Part shown: in pieces, positions 1 through 25,480 of the stretch
How positions within the stretch are numbered: position 1 is the stretch's first letter
Layout of the letters: each line of letters starts with the position of its first letter
Assembly (NCBI GenBank): GCA_023333565.1
Contig: JAJKFH010002364.1
Span: 186,001 to 250,000 of the forward strand
Direction: 5' to 3'
From: Puffinus mauretanicus
Taxonomy: Eukaryota > Chordata > Aves > Procellariiformes > Procellariidae
DNA: 64,000 nucleotides
The notes under the pieces: model-generated
What the model saw: the letters and a program-made list of their open reading frames with translations, nothing else
The model's database searches: none
Told to the model about the DNA's origin: nothing
Translations under genes and position numbers: made by a program

Positions 1-12913
<12,913 letters not shown>

Positions 12914-13935
12914 TTATTCTCAGGATCCCTTCTTCCACTCGGCAGGTTTTACAGGGATTGTTCAGCAGAAGGATCCTATGATGCAGAATGTCTATCTTGG
13001 AAATAGTTTACTTAAACTTTTTTTGCTATGTTTAATGTATAAGACGTATTGGACAGATTTTCGTTTACTTTGACAGCCAACGAAAGCCAGTAACCACACT
13101 TTTCACATTCCATTTTTCTTACCTTAACTCTCCTAGGCGGATGGGTCCAGCTACTGTGCTTACCAATGTTGTGCTCCATTATTGTTTTTTTGGGTTTGTT
13201 GGGTTTTTTTGAAGCTTGTAAATGTCAGCTTGCTGGGTAAGTGAGAGATCTGTAACATGTAAATAGAATTAAAATACTGTATTTTTATAGAGCAAATTAC
13301 AGTCTCTAAGCCTAGTGAGTATCTATCCGGATCACTTGCTCTTTGGTGAAACGAAGATGATTTTGAAATGAACTATGACTCCATTTTTGTCCCTGGTGGG
13401 TAAACTGGGAATCTGCACTATTTTTAAAGCAAAAAAGTACCACAGTTGTACATACTGTCACTCTCCATAGCCAGTCATTAGAGGAAATCATTTCATACTT
13501 CTGCACTATAGTAGATCTTAGGGAATGCATTTTATACAGATAAACCTGTAGAGAAGGAAAAGGAGCTTTTTGCCATTAAAAAAGGGGGTTTTATAGGCAG
13601 TGGTTGGAAGAGCCATAGTAAAAATTATGTATGAAAATGTTGTGATTCTGAAAATTTAAACCTACTGAAGTTATACGTGTCGTATGTAATCTTGTAGATT
13701 TGTACTTTTTAAAAAAATCAACTGGTAGGCATTTGTGTAATCTGCTAATTTAACTGCCTAATGCCATGCTTTTATTTCTCATTGTAAATATGTTATTTTT
13801 TATTTATAAAATACAGAATCAATCCATTTGGGTTGGTGGTGTACAGAATGCACTTGCTGTAATTGTTGAGTGCGTTAATTATTGTGACTTCTTTCAAGTC
13901 TAAATGATTTAATAAACTTTTTTTATTTATAAAAA
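12914..13935 (+). other. EIF2AK3: EIF2AK3 3' untranslated region
   Basis: About 1 kb of AT-rich sequence with no coding potential runs from the TAA stop to a canonical polyadenylation signal. It contains several ATTTA/TTTTTAT motifs compatible with AU-rich mRNA control, though this is only suggestive. Cleavage is inferred about 15-25 bases after the signal, before the GT-rich stretch near 13940. Confidence 0.8.
13911..13916 (+). terminator. Polyadenylation signal AATAAA for EIF2AK3
   Basis: A canonical AATAAA lies about 1 kb past the stop codon, followed by a T-rich stretch, an A run and then TGTTTCTGTTCTGTTC, a GU/U-rich downstream element. This is the best-formed polyadenylation site between the EIF2AK3 stop and the next gene. 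Confidence 0.8.
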
Positions 13936-16900
13936 AAAATAGTTGTTTCTGTTCTGTTCATCAGTGCATGCTGCAGATGGCAGCCGTGTGCAGTTGGAAC
14001 AGGAGGACAGGTACTGCGTTTCTGTGACTTGCTTTGCTTTCCTCTCTCATACTTGCACGTGATGACGCACACGTGAACATGCTGCTTGGAAGTGAGATGC
14101 TATCTGAAGAAAGAAGGGAGCTCTCCTAAACCGAGTGGATTATGGAGGCAATCTCTCAACTGTTAACAGAGAGGGAGGAAGAAGGGATAATTCGTACACT
14201 ACTAGAACTGTTTTTGCATAAATGCATTTTCCTGTTCTACAGGCTTTAAATTTTTAAAGTTGTCAGCTCTGAAATCAGTTCCTTAAAAAGATGCTGGATT
14301 CAAATCCTTCTGGGGATCACTGTACTGGCTGTGACACTAAACTAGCAATTAAACCAGCTGACACTCTGCAGCCTTATGATAAGGCAAAAGTGGATTACAA
14401 AGATTGTCGTCTCGTGCTCTTGGATAACCCTCCTAGATACTGGCTTGTCCAGTTGAAGCCAGAATGCTGCAGTGAATATTTAGTCAAAAACAGAACTTTA
14501 TCGAGTTTAGCTGGGTTAAAACAGAAGGCAGGTCACTGTGTCCTCTTCCTTTGGATTTCCCTGTTATCAGCTGTAACTGCACAATTAAATGGCTGCGTTT
14601 GAAGCCTCTCTGGCTTCCCTGCCCATTCAGTGATTACTGATGGAGCACAAGAAATGAAGAATAAGGTATTTTTAACTTGCTGTGTATCTGTGCTGGATGT
14701 AAGTAGCTGCCTATTCCAAGGGCCCTGCAGCATTTCAGTACCTGAAGTGAAATACGTGTTCACGCTAGGGGTGCCTGTGTGCTCTGGGATGTCTCTGGGA
14801 TGTTACACTTGCCCTCAAAGGCTGTACAAATCCTACCCTGCATGGTGCGTGCCCAGCCACAAAAGCTCAGCTCTTAACTGCCCCTGTCAGTGAGTCTTTG
14901 CTTCTCTTAGCCCTGGGTGCTGGTGTGTGTTGTCCCTGACTTTGCTCCTTTTTGCTCCAGAGAGGTTTTCCTCTGAACTCAGGTCTTGCCTGCAAGCCCT
15001 CATTTCCCTGCCTCTCACAGCTCCACTTGCTCTGCCCCACCAGCAGGAGAAGAGGACGCTTCTCTCTGCTATGAAACATCCACCTGGGCTTCAACACCCC
15101 CATCAGCTCCAGGACTATTTCACCAGCTCTTCAGAGCCAGGCTACCCAGAGGGGTGCACCTCCCATGTTCTTTTCCTTCAAGTCGGGTTTTAATTAGACT
15201 ACACTTTCCTGTTCCATCCCTGTCCTTCTGCCAGAGGATGTTCTTCAGTCAACTCAGACCAAATGGTCAACCATGACAGAAAGACTGAAGGCCTTTGATC
15301 TAATGTGCATTTGCTCTACGCTCACGTCCTGGAAGGGAAGGCAACAAAGGCAGGCTTTTCTCAGTTCTGTACAGACGACAGCAGCAGCTTTCCACCTTGT
15401 CTATGAGATCCCAGTCTGTACATGATGGCCCTGGTGGCAGGAACATCTGATGGCTCATAAGTTTATTTGCCTTCTTTCAGTTTACGAACAGCTAGAACCC
15501 AACTATCAGACTGTCTCAGGTCTTCCTGTGGCCATGGAAATCGGTGTGTACCTTCCTGCCCCCTTTTTTTGCAAAGGGACACCTGAACGCAGAAGCTAGC
15601 ACAGCTGCCAGCCTACAGCCCCGCAGAAGGGAGCTCTGCTCGCGGGCTCTGCTGCGCTGTGCGGTCCTGGCCTCTTCCTGCAGAGGAGGTTGCCTATCCC
15701 TCAGCTCCCTCCCCACCATAGCTCTTGGGGCTAAAACACAATTCCTTGTCCTGTTTATCAAAATGAACTGGGTGTCAGGAGCAGGAATCCTGCCCCATCC
15801 ACCTTTGTGCCCCCTGGACCTAGATGCTTCCCCCAGAATACGGGCAGGATTGTGTCGTTATTCTCCTTACCGTCGTTATTCTCCTTACTGCTTCCGTGTT
15901 GTTATTGGAGTCATAGGAGCTGGGAGCCCTAACCCACTCCATGAAGAGTCATTTGACAGGAGTCCCAGCATGGCAACCCCAGGTCAGGGCTGTTTCTTCT
16001 ACCAGGCCCTTGAGAGAGACCCTTGTACCAGTGTCTTCAGTAGCTGAGCTGCTCCGGGTAGTAGCTACTTGCTTTTTGCTACACCTCTGAGGACAGTCCT
16101 CTGCTACCTTTGAGCTGGAAGAGCAGAAGGACTCAGGACTTTCACTAACCCCTTTTTTTTTTTTTAATTTATTAACAAAGTGACATTCTTCACCCCTCTG
16201 CGTGCCTCAGTCCAGCAGTTTTAGCATTAAATGTTAGCTCTTTCTGCTGTGGTTGCCCTGCTTCCCAGGCTGCAGAAGCCTTGCCTGTCCCAAGCAGGTG
16301 ATTGAGCACTCAGAAAAAGCTATTTCAGGAACCAGCCTTGAAGTGTTTCATGTCCACAGAAGAGCAGGCTCTAAGAGCAGGCTCCGAGTGCCGTGACTCT
16401 CCCATGTAAACCAGCGTGAGAGCCCACCAGAACCGTGCCGGGGGAAGCGATGGCTGTTGTCCGAGCGCTCACCAGCCCACACGTGACCCTGCTACAGAAA
16501 AGCTGTGGTCCTGGGGGCTCAGCTCCTGCTTTTACTCACTGTTACGATGCTGCGGAGACGTTCGGGAGCAGTCCTGCCTTTTCAGGGTAATCCTTCAGTG
16601 AGCTACTCCATGGCTCTCCTGTGGGGAGCCGGTGCTGTTCAAAGTCCAGACAAGCACTTGGGAGTGGTAAAAATAACCATTCCCATTTATCATCTTTTTT
16701 TTTTTTATGGCTGTGTAGTCCAGCGATACTCCATAGCTGCGCTCATAGCATCAAGGCATAGACATCACAGTGCAAAACACACAAATAAATAATAATTCCT
16801 CTTCACATCCCCTCTTTGGCTGGTCTTGGTCACCTGTAGTCCTCTTCGAACCCCTCGGGCACTCGGCGCTCTCGGTCTTACAAGCAAGTCTTGCTCATCT

Positions 16901-17452
16901 CCTGGGGTCTGCCCTTCCAGAATTAATAAGGGCTCTCACAGATAATTCACAGAAAGCTCTGAACCTCTCGATATTTCAGAAGCAAGCGAGTAGAACCCTG
17001 AGCAACAGCCCAGGCTGGTGCCTTTGTAAAGAAGTGACCTCTGCTCTTTGACCACATCCCTCCTAACTCCCATACCCAGACTGACACAGGTGGAGTTATT
17101 AAAACTGGTCAAATTTGTAATGGAAGCTGCAAGATGAGAGTTACGGTGGCTTGATAAGAAAGAAATACCGTCCCACCTTACATTGTGGATCACCAGGATG
17201 TACACAAAGACAAGTTCACATTATGATACTGATTTTTTTTTTTCCCCCCAGCGTGAAGACTGAATTTATCTTAGGAAATGCTCATTAAAAAAATAATTAC
17301 CCAGGAAGGAATTAGCTCCATTAGTTATAACAAATTGCCCCTAAAATATCAAAGTTCCTCATTTGTAAAACTGTGGAAGATGAAGAAATGCATCTTCTTT
17401 GTATGCCCCCAGCTGTAATATTCCAGCCCCTCCTTCCCCTATTTTCCTACCC
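13936..17452. other. Intergenic region between convergent EIF2AK3 and the receptor gene
   Basis: About 3.5 kb between the two 3' ends. It contains scattered chance open frames (for example 14291-14602 and 15544-16047) without splice or homology support, and short poly-T runs near 16.15 and 16.69 kb. No exon or known repeat family could be supported. Confidence 0.6.
15854..15888. repeat. Two-copy 18-bp tandem repeat
   Basis: GTCGTTATTCTCCTTAC occurs twice in a row with an 18-base period. It is a small local slippage duplication with no evident function. Confidence 0.8.
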
Positions 17453-17458
17453 TTTATT
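17453..17458 (-). terminator. Candidate polyadenylation signal for the receptor gene
   Basis: TTTATT on the plus strand reads AATAAA on the minus strand, 67 bases past the stop. This would give a very short 3' UTR. Another AATAAA on the minus strand lies at 16168-16173 and could serve a longer form. Confidence 0.45.
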
Positions 17459-17524
17459 TTTCCATTAGGATGTGCTCCGGCACTTTCTGTACCACCACCT
17501 CCAGCAACTGATTCTGGATCCCTA

Positions 17525-18200
17525 TTACTTGGGTTTGCCCTTCAGGGCACCATTGGGCACTGGTACCGTAATGCTATATTCTAGGTCTGGAGCCGTCTTG
17601 GAAAACGTGGCTATGGAAACCATGTCTTCTCCAATGTCCACCTGAGACCTGTGTCTGCAAATGAGCAGCTTCTTCAGGGCCCGTTGGAAGTCCCGGTTCA
17701 GGAAAGCGTAGAGCATTGGGTTGATGGTGGAGTTGCAATACCCTAACCAAGTGATGAACTTGAAGGTGTCAACCAAGACCGTGCTGGTGGAGTCGGTGCC
17801 TCTGGCAGCGAGCCAGACATTCAGGACAAAGTACGGCAGCCAGCAGAGCACAAAGACTGAAATGATAATGCTAATGGTCCGCGTGGCCTTGTTCTCCAGC
17901 TGCAGATGGTTCTGCCGCTTGCTGTTGGGGTGGTAGTGAATCTCCAGGGTCTGAGACATGATACGAGTGGCCTTGAGCCGTGAAGCTCGGTAGATGAAGA
18001 AATACATGCTGCACATGACCATGAAGGGAACGAAAAAAGCCAGAGCAGAAGCCACGATGGCAAAAATCCAGTTGGTGACAAAGATGCATTCTCTGCCTGC
18101 ATCAAAGTCCACCCCGGGGATCTCGTTCCAGCCTTGCATGACGGGAAGGAAGGAAATGAGGGAGGAGTATACCCAGACCGTGCAGGTCATCACGATGCAT
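17525..18200 (-). CDS. Receptor exon 3: TM4-TM7, C-tail and stop
   Basis: The acceptor TTCTTCCTTGCGCAG precedes 18200. It has 676 nt: one base of Arg150, 224 codons and a stop at 17525-17527. It includes SFLPVMQGW, the second-loop cysteine (C188), TM5 to TM7 with CWLPYF and NPMLYAF, and a 43-residue tail with several Ser/Thr residues that could be phosphorylated. Confidence 0.93.
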
Positions 18201-21200
18201 CTGCGCAAGGAAGAAGATGGGGAGGGGAGAGAGGGTCTGAGTTATTCTGAGTTGAGAACATCCAGTACGATTCAATCCCCATGGTAACCTCTGTGGGATA
18301 TCACTGCTCAGCAGGCCCCCAGGGCTCGGAGAAGGGGAAAAAGACAGGGTACAACAAGTCAATACGTTAATATCTCTAACGACCGGGTAATTGGGTCTGT
18401 GGTTTACAGAATTGGGGTCAGTGTGAGGGGTGCTCAGACCTGGCTGAAAAAAAGAGGAGGAAAGGTTTTGCAGAGGATTTTTGTTAACGTTTAAAACAAC
18501 AGCATGTAGATTTTTCTATTTGGTTTCAGCTTTAATGTCTGGCCATTATCTTATCCTCTGAGGAGCAATAGGGGTGGAGCTGATGGACACCAGATGCTCA
18601 GCACCGCTGCAGCTTGCGCTGCGACACGGCGTGCTGCGCAGCCCCCTCTCGTTTTGACCACTGCCCGCGCCCCACAAATCGTACGCAGCAAGATTTGCAG
18701 TGGGAAAAACATCCCCAAAAGAGCCTGAACCCACCTTGTAAAGCACCCCGCAGCTGCGGTGTCCTCTCTGCCCACCCTCGGACAACTTTCCCCACCCTGC
18801 AGCCCTCATTTCAATGTTTCACATGAAACCTCAACAGGAATTTAGAAACTCATCGCTGTTTCCTCTGCATTTCCCCCATGAATATCACTTCAGAAAATAT
18901 CAGTGAGTTTAAGAGGGGGAAGACTACCGCTACATCAATTCTTCTGGGTGTCATTTCCCCTAGTCCTTGGGGAAATCCCCACAAAACGCCTGCAAAAGGC
19001 AGAAGTTCTTGGTACAAGTCCACACCACCGGTTTCTACCCCATTTTGCAACCCGTCCTTAACTCAAGAAGTGCTTTCCCAGGAGCACCATCAAACCAGCT
19101 CAGCTCTCCTTTTCTCCTGCACCACATTAAAAATTGTCCGCAGAGTTTTAAACGGTGCAAAGACCCTTTTGCCACATCGCTCCGCTTTTGGGCAGCAACT
19201 GCCGATAGCTCATTTGGTCCCTGGTCCATATAGGCCATGGCCAAGTACAAATTCGGAGGGACCCAAAGTGAGGAGCAACTCCACTCACCTGCCACGGGAC
19301 ATCCTTCTTGAATAGTGGTAGGGGGTCACCACGGAGCAGTATCTGTCCAGGCTAATGAAGCACAAGGTGACGATGGACGCAGTGCAGAACATGACGTCAA
19401 AGGAGATCCAGACTTTGCAGAACAGCTTCCCGAACAACCACATCCCCGTCACCTCGTAAATGATACTGCCAGAGAAAACGGTAGAAATCAAAGCTAGAAG
19501 AACTGATTTCATCTATTTCTTCAAGACTCCACTGAGGTAACATCACATTTTAACGCGGCGGTACTAAAGATGGGCGTGCAGCTCAGTTAGACAGCAGGGA
19601 TTCATCCTCAAAGCACAACCCAAGCACAATCCACAGGTGGGCATGCCTGAAGAAGATCAAACCTATGCTTCTTATAAGCGGGTGCCTTGAGAGGGGTGCT
19701 TTGCCCTCCAGAGCTCCCCAAATTTACATCTGCACAGCTTTGTTTATCACAGCTTTTTCCAGTGCCCTGTGCAGCACAGACTTTTATGATTTCTCCCCAA
19801 TTCCTGAGGCATGGAAGATGCTCCCTCCTCCAAGAAACTCACTTTTCATCTGGTCTCATGCTTCGAAACTAGAGGATTTCATCTCTTGGTTAAAAAAAAA
19901 GAAATAAATCCTAGGAGGAAGCCTATGCAGCTTGTACGTTACGTAGCTCACAAATGTCTCAGCGAGGTAAACACACCAGCAAAAAGCAGGCGTTACGCCA
20001 AAATTATTTCTAACGAAGTCAAGAGGGGCCTGGAAGAAGCGAGGAGCGAAGGAAGGAACATATGGCAGCTGTAGGAAGGCTGACGCGTGTTTCTATAGCA
20101 TTCAATGAGATGCCATTCGCTTCCCCTTTCTTTCACCAGCTTTCTGCAACTCCGGGGGTGCTGCCGAAATAACCACTGTGTGTGAAGTTGATGTGAAAGG
20201 CTGAGTAATTACCTAGTCCTGTAAAGCTTTAATTATCCTGTAACTTCACAGCTTGCTGGTCACATACAGTGGAAGTGGGGCTGCCGCGGTGCGCTCAGGT
20301 GGGCTCTGCCGTCCAGCAAGGGCAGAAAGAGGCAACTTGATGTCAGAGGAGTTAGAAACCAACCCCTGCTCTGCATCTGATTAGCAACGACTCATTAAAA
20401 TGACTTTATGAAGGTTCTTTTAGAGGACAACTAATGTCAGTGGGTACCGTGCTGGCTGAAGGGCCCCAGCCCTCGGCAGGATGCTACGCAAAAATTCAAG
20501 CAAACGTTAATCTAGAGCTGAACCTGGCCCTACGCCATGGTGGCCTCCACATGGGCAGCTGGAGGGTCCCGCTGCGCACACATGGAAAGGTTTCGTGGCT
20601 CTTTTTTAGATGGGGAAATGAGACATATAGAAATTGAAGCACGGGTCCAGTAACGGACTTGGGTGCCTTGGTGCCACTCCTGAGAAGCCCTCAAAGCCTG
20701 CGGCCATCCAGAAGCGGACCGTGCTGCTGTCATGAACATCCCTGCACACAGATCCCAGCTGAGCAGGTACCTAGCTCCCATCAGCATCTGCTGGGATGCT
20801 CCTGACCTAGGAGATGTTCTCACAGCACAGGGTAGGAGATACCTGTTCCCTCTTTTCTGATGCATAAAGTCTCTGCAGGCTGGAAATGATGGTGATTAAA
20901 AAGGAATAATAAAAGCCCGAAGAAATGCACAGTATGAGCAGAAGTGAAATCACCATGTTTCACTTACGCTTGCAAAAGAAAAGGGTAGCTGGAAATATTC
21001 AGCCTGGAAACGACTGGGCTGGCTGGAGTACCCAGACGACAAGCTAAGCACAGCTGAACCGCTCCTGCAAACAAGCCAAACCAGGAACAAAGCAGAAGTC
21101 TCACTCTTATGAAATTAAGGCACCAGGCGACAACCTTTCTATCACAAAACCTCTTATTCCTGAAACAAACTGGCTCCCAAGATCATTTCTTTTCCTTCTC

Positions 21201-24200
21201 TTGTGCTAACACGCCGACTGAGGAGCAAACTGCAATTCAAAAGAGCAATACAGATACGAAGCTGAGACGGTGGGAAAGATGTGGACCAAGAGCCACTCCA
21301 TCAGCAGGGCTGAACAACGCCCGATGGAGATGGCAGGATCCGTTCCTCACCATATGGCTCACCAAGACCTGGAAAGGCTTCACACCAGGCGATGCTGGAG
21401 CATTCAGGAGGGGCACAAAGCATCAATCGTGCTCTGCTCTTTGCTCGCCTTCGTAATTTTTTTGGTTTTGTTAAGTAAGACATCACTCTCCTAGGTGGGC
21501 TGTTTTCTCTCTGGCTGCATAGCAAAGCCATTGGTTTGGAAATCTTCCCCCGCCCCTTGCAATGCCCTCTACCGTCCTTTGATGGGACAAGGTGGAATGG
21601 TTTTAAACTAAAAGAGGGTAGATTTAGACTAGATAGAAGGATGAAATTTGTTACGCTGAGGGTGGTGAAACACTGGCACAGGTTGCCCAGAGAGGTAGTA
21701 GATGTCCCATCCCTGGAAACATTCAAGGTCAGGTTGGACGGGGCTCTGAGCAACCTGATCTAGTTGAAGATGTCCCTGCCCATGGCGGGGGGTTGGACTA
21801 GATGACTTTTAAAGGTCCCTTCCAACCCAAACCATTCTGTGGTTCTATGATCTTTCCCCTCCCCTTATATTCTTCACAGCTGTGGTCCCCTCCTCATCCC
21901 TGCTATGCCCTTCTTCTCCTTTCTTGCTGGGCTTGAGATTTCCCAATGAAACCAATTCCTTCTGTACTTTCCTGGGAGCCTTAGGAATGCGTTCCTAACT
22001 GAGCAAAACCTAGTGCCAAGTTTCCTCCTTCTTCTTGCCAAGGAAGAGGTCCTACTCCAGTTGTGAATGATGCTGTCAGTCTTACAGAGGGCAATTACAG
22101 CTGCCGAGACACCTACCCGCCTTTGCTTTTTGCTACCGCTCCCTCCCATCAAATACCACGTCAGTAGGTGGGAGGCAGAAGTAACAAGGATGCTGGGTAA
22201 CTGGAAATGCCCCAAATCCATTTAGAAAAAAAAAGAAGAAATCGAGGACAGATACACCCAAGCATGAGCTGAACGTGGAGACACCAGAGGAGTCGTCAGG
22301 TGGACAACAGGCAAATTTGGAGAGGAAGCAGTGATAGCAATTATCAGCTGGAACTCACTCCAAAGCAGGAGCTGTTCAGCTTTTGTCTTCTTTGAGCAAA
22401 GGAGGTGCTGCCGTTCCTGGGTAAGGTGGGGGTAATGGAGAAGGTGATCTCCTGGAGGGATGGTTGGAGTGGGTGGAAGAGCAGGGGATGCTGTGCAATG
22501 CCAGAGAGGAGCCCACCTGGGCTGGACTGGGATGAAAAACCCTCATTTCTGGGCTTAACAAGAACATGGAAAGGAGAAGAAAAATAGCCCAGGGAAATGC
22601 CAGGTAGCAGAGAGATTGTTGCTTTAGCCTATCTTGGGTGTCTGACACGCGGTTTTTCTCTTTCTAGGAGGCTGAAATGGTCTGCCGCATTTTATTGCGG
22701 TGACCTTGGCCATGCAGTGGGAAACATCAGAGCTTCTCTTGGGAAAAAAATAGTATGTGCTACTGTCGACAGGAGCACAGGGATCGCTCCTGCATCCCCC
22801 CCGGGCAGGGCAGGGGGAACCACACTGTTGTGGAAGTAAGCTCAGTTCAGGCCCTGCAGACTCCACCATTCCCAGTTGCAGCCCAGCTCCAGCCCAGTTT
22901 AGCCTGGCAGCTGGAAACGGGGAAGGAAGCGGATAGCCAGACTGCTGCAACACCAGCCAGGTCCTCACCCACACACCCGCTCGGAGCTGCTGGCCATCCT
23001 CAGGGAACAAGATCAGCCAACCTGGAGACCCTTCCCACCCCTGCTTGGCCAAGAGCCACTTCCACAATCCCGTCTTTCTCCAACATAGAGCAAAGCCCCC
23101 ACTATCAGCAACACAAATCTCCTGGTTAAGTTGCCACCCTCATTCCCACCTTTGTATTCCCTCATTCCCCGACTTTAACAGGGTAGGAGAGGTTGGACCA
23201 TGGTAGAGCTGAGCCGCAACCCAAGCCCCCAGGGCAGATATTTGTAGCACCAGGTAGGGGGGAGAGACCGGTGACTACAGATGGATGATTTCAGAACCTG
23301 AACTTAAAAATTCACCGAGCTTAGAATTGAAATTGGCAGTGATGTTTTTTAAAGGGCATCATTCCCTGCTTTTTTTTTTTTTTTTTTCCACCTGACGCTA
23401 TAAACTTGTAACTCGGTTTGTAATTCCTTGTTGGGAAAATATCTTGGGGTGCCAGATTCAAAAGCGTAGGCAGCCCTGTGAGGACTGAAGCACAGAACGT
23501 GAGAAGAGTTCAGCTTCTTCACGTTGCTCCAAGAACACTAAATAGGGTGCAGCCCCCCGCTTTACACAAACCGACGGCCATTCTGCACCCAGGACAGCCA
23601 GCGCCTACAAGTAAACTGGTTTCTGGATTTGGTTTACTATGTTTTAGCCAGGTAGTGAAGCTCCTGTAAATATAAACCTCAAGCAGGGAGAACTGCCCTC
23701 TGAAGTGCCTCTTCCTCCATCAAATATAGGGGCGGCCTAAATTACCCTACTTACACTAAACTAAAATCCTTACATTTACACAGAGAGAGGGGAGATGGCC
23801 TTTGCCCCTGTGTCAACACTGCCAGTTATCCATGCGCGACGCAGTCGGGCAACACGGGCAAAACAATTCCCCCGAGCGCAGCGAATCCCGTTTGCTATCC
23901 ACTGCAGACTGCAATTCTTCTAGTCTGTTTATGCAGGCAAAAGATTTATTTTGCAAGGTCGCCAGCCTTCCCCGCAAACTCCATAGGTACGTTGTCTGAA
24001 CCAGAAGGAGCAATCAAAATTCTGTATTTCACCAAGAATATGAAGAATAACATCTCTGCAATAGCCTTTCAGGTTCAGTAATATGAAATCATCCGTTTTC
24101 TTACACTAGCAAGGACCTTTTTTACTTCTCCCTCCCACTACCAGAAAATAAAAGATAAGGTTAAAGAAGTGTAAAATCGAAAGCACAGAATTTAACTCCA

Positions 24201-24998
24201 CTGATTTCAACAGTCATTCTTGATTAAGAAAAATAAGGGAAAAATATTTTGCTCTACCTTTGAAATGCAAGATCAGCGCAGTCATCGCACTTCATGCTGA
24301 CACACCAGTGACAGTCCTCATCTCACATTCCCCAAACACTCAGAGCATGAAAAATCATCTAGCAACCATGCTGGCCCCACGTGCAACACAGAGCTAATCC
24401 TGGAAGAGAGGACTTATCGCACTGGAGCCACCTGAAAAGCTGGATACCTGGTTCAGACCAGCAGCCAGAGTCCCTCTGGAGCCAACAGGAAAAATACCCT
24501 TGGGAAGTCTCCTCCACTCGGTATAAAGGGACCCATTATAAAGGGTAGGGAAACTGAGGCACAGAAGCACATACAATCACTGACCCACCGTTAAGCTCTT
24601 TGAAGAGCCCAGCCCTAAGCACAGCACGTGAACCTCTAGCCTGCTCAGACAGCGGCCGCGAAGCTAGGAGAGATGATGTTGCACGCACGCATCGCCATCT
24701 GACCTTACCGTACAAGCACCTCTTACCTAAAGGGCATGACCAGACAAGCTACAAGGAAATCTGCCATGGCTAAGGACATGATAAACATATAGGTGACGGT
24801 GCGCAGCCTTTTTTCCACCACGGGGCAGATGAAGACTACTGTATTTCCCAGGAGCGTGATCAAGTCAATAAGGGATAGTATCAGCCCAATGACCACCTCC
24901 TGGAGGCCGATCCCTGCCCAGTTGCCACCTCCCTTCACGAAGGAGGAGGCAGCAGAGGAGAAATTAGAGAGCCAAGATTCATTTTTGTCCATCAGCAT
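17525..24998 (-). CDS. Aminergic GPCR, 5-HT4-like, complete coding region of 374 residues in three exons
   Basis: Exons 24998-24727, 19465-19289 and 18200-17525 join in phase through split Ser91 and Arg150 codons to a rhodopsin-family receptor. Visible landmarks are N-glycosylation sites at N6 and N12, GN in TM1 (51-52), LAMAD (D80) in TM2, C107 paired with C188, amine-binding D114 (3.32), DRY 131-133, CWLP (W270, P272), LGYCNSTINPMLY in TM7 (N310, P311, Y314) and a likely palmitoylated C331. A SFLPVMQGW motif (166-174), S201 (5.43), A204 (5.46), N277 (6.55) and W301 (7.40) agree with recalled 5-HT4 rather than with catecholamine receptors, which carry a TM5 serine at 5.46. Beta-octopamine-type receptors are the next closest. 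A short third loop with ENKATR supports G-protein coupling. The ligand is inferred to be a biogenic amine; its identity is unproven. The gene converges on EIF2AK3. Confidence 0.9.
19289..19465 (-). CDS. Receptor exon 2: TM3 and DRY
   Basis: The acceptor TTTTCTCTGGCAG precedes 19465 and the donor GGCAG/GTGAGT follows 19289. It has 177 nt: one base completing Ser91, 58 codons and two bases of Arg150. It contains C107, amine-anchoring D114 in SFDVMFCTAS, and the G-protein-coupling DRY motif in SLDRYCSVV. The intron after DRY is a common position in this receptor class. Confidence 0.9.
21578..21851 (+). mobile_element. CR1 LINE, 5'-truncated copy
   Basis: About 275 bases of CR1 end sequence. The translation keeps the end of the reverse-transcriptase ORF (KEGRFRLDRRM, HRLPREVVDVPSLETFKVRL) and then the 3' UTR ending CCAACCCAAACCATTCTGTG and GTTCTATGA. 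The CCCAAACCATTCT tail differs from the TTAATGATTCTATGA tail of the 43-46 kb copies, so it is a different CR1 subfamily. It lies antisense to the receptor, within its first intron. Confidence 0.92.
24520..24575 (+). mobile_element. Possible MIR-like SINE fragment
   Basis: GGGTAGGGAAACTGAGGCAC followed by AGAAGCACA resembles the conserved MIR/CORE-SINE core. The match is short and the call is weak. Confidence 0.3.
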
Positions 24999-25015
24999 CT
25001 TCCCACTGTTAAAAT
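24727..25015 (-). CDS. Receptor exon 1 (coding): N-terminus, TM1, TM2
   Basis: The acceptor CTTTTCTCTCTTTCAG precedes 25015 and the donor TTTAG/GTAAGA follows 24727. The first ATG at 24998 sits in a fair context (A at -3). A second ATG lies two codons later. The 17 bases upstream of the ATG are inferred 5' UTR, so an upstream non-coding exon is required. It encodes residues 1-90 plus two bases of Ser91, with the glycosylated N-tail (NES, NFS), TM1 and TM2 ending LVMPF. Confidence 0.88.
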
Positions 25016-25421
25016 CTGAAAGAGAGAAAAGGGGAAAAAAAAAAGAAATGAGGACTTTAACGCACATGACTTGGAGGTCTACGAAAGGAACTACAGAAAT
25101 AATATTTATGCTTCATTTACTTCAAGAAAAATCCACACACCCTGCTGTGCCATCACTGTCCCATGGTTATCAGTCCGTTAGAAGTGTCTGAAATCCTGAG
25201 GGTGAAGATAAATGTGCAGCATTGGCTGAAGTCCTTCATGGCAGTTAAAAGCCCTCCTGTGAATGAAAATGCATCATCAGGTGAAGCGTGATACAAAAAA
25301 AAAAAAAAAAAAAAAAAAAAGAAAAGCACTGAGAGCAGAGAGAGGACAAGCAAGCATCCGAAATCCAGAATTAAAGCAGCTCTGCTAAATCCCACTGAAC
25401 AGCATGCCATGTCCACAAAAT

Positions 25422-25480
25422 ATGGAACTAGGTGATCTTTAAGGTCCCTTCCAACCCAAACCATTCTACGATTCTATATT
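25422..25480 (+). mobile_element. CR1 LINE 3' tail
   Basis: GGAACTAGGTGATCTTTAAG then GTCCCTTCCAACCCAAACCA and TTCTACGATTCTAT is the CR1 3' terminal sequence, of the same subfamily type as the 21.6-kb copy. It is severely 5'-truncated. Confidence 0.88.

Larger units (their letters stand above)
19466..24726 (-). other. Receptor intron 1 (5.3 kb)
   Basis: Non-coding sequence with a CR1 insertion (21.58-21.85 kb), a poly-T run (about 23380-23398) and weak MIR-like matches near 20.6 and 24.55 kb. Several open frames are present but lack paired splice sites or recognisable products. Confidence 0.65.

Noticed and set aside
14291..14602. 103-codon frame just downstream of EIF2AK3
   Set aside because: Lies after the polyadenylation site; cysteine-containing text is not a recognisable domain, and there is no partner exon.
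25294..25320. 27-base poly-A run considered as the tail of a processed pseudogene
   Set aside because: No recognisable coding sequence precedes it on the plus strand and no target-site duplication could be confirmed by eye.
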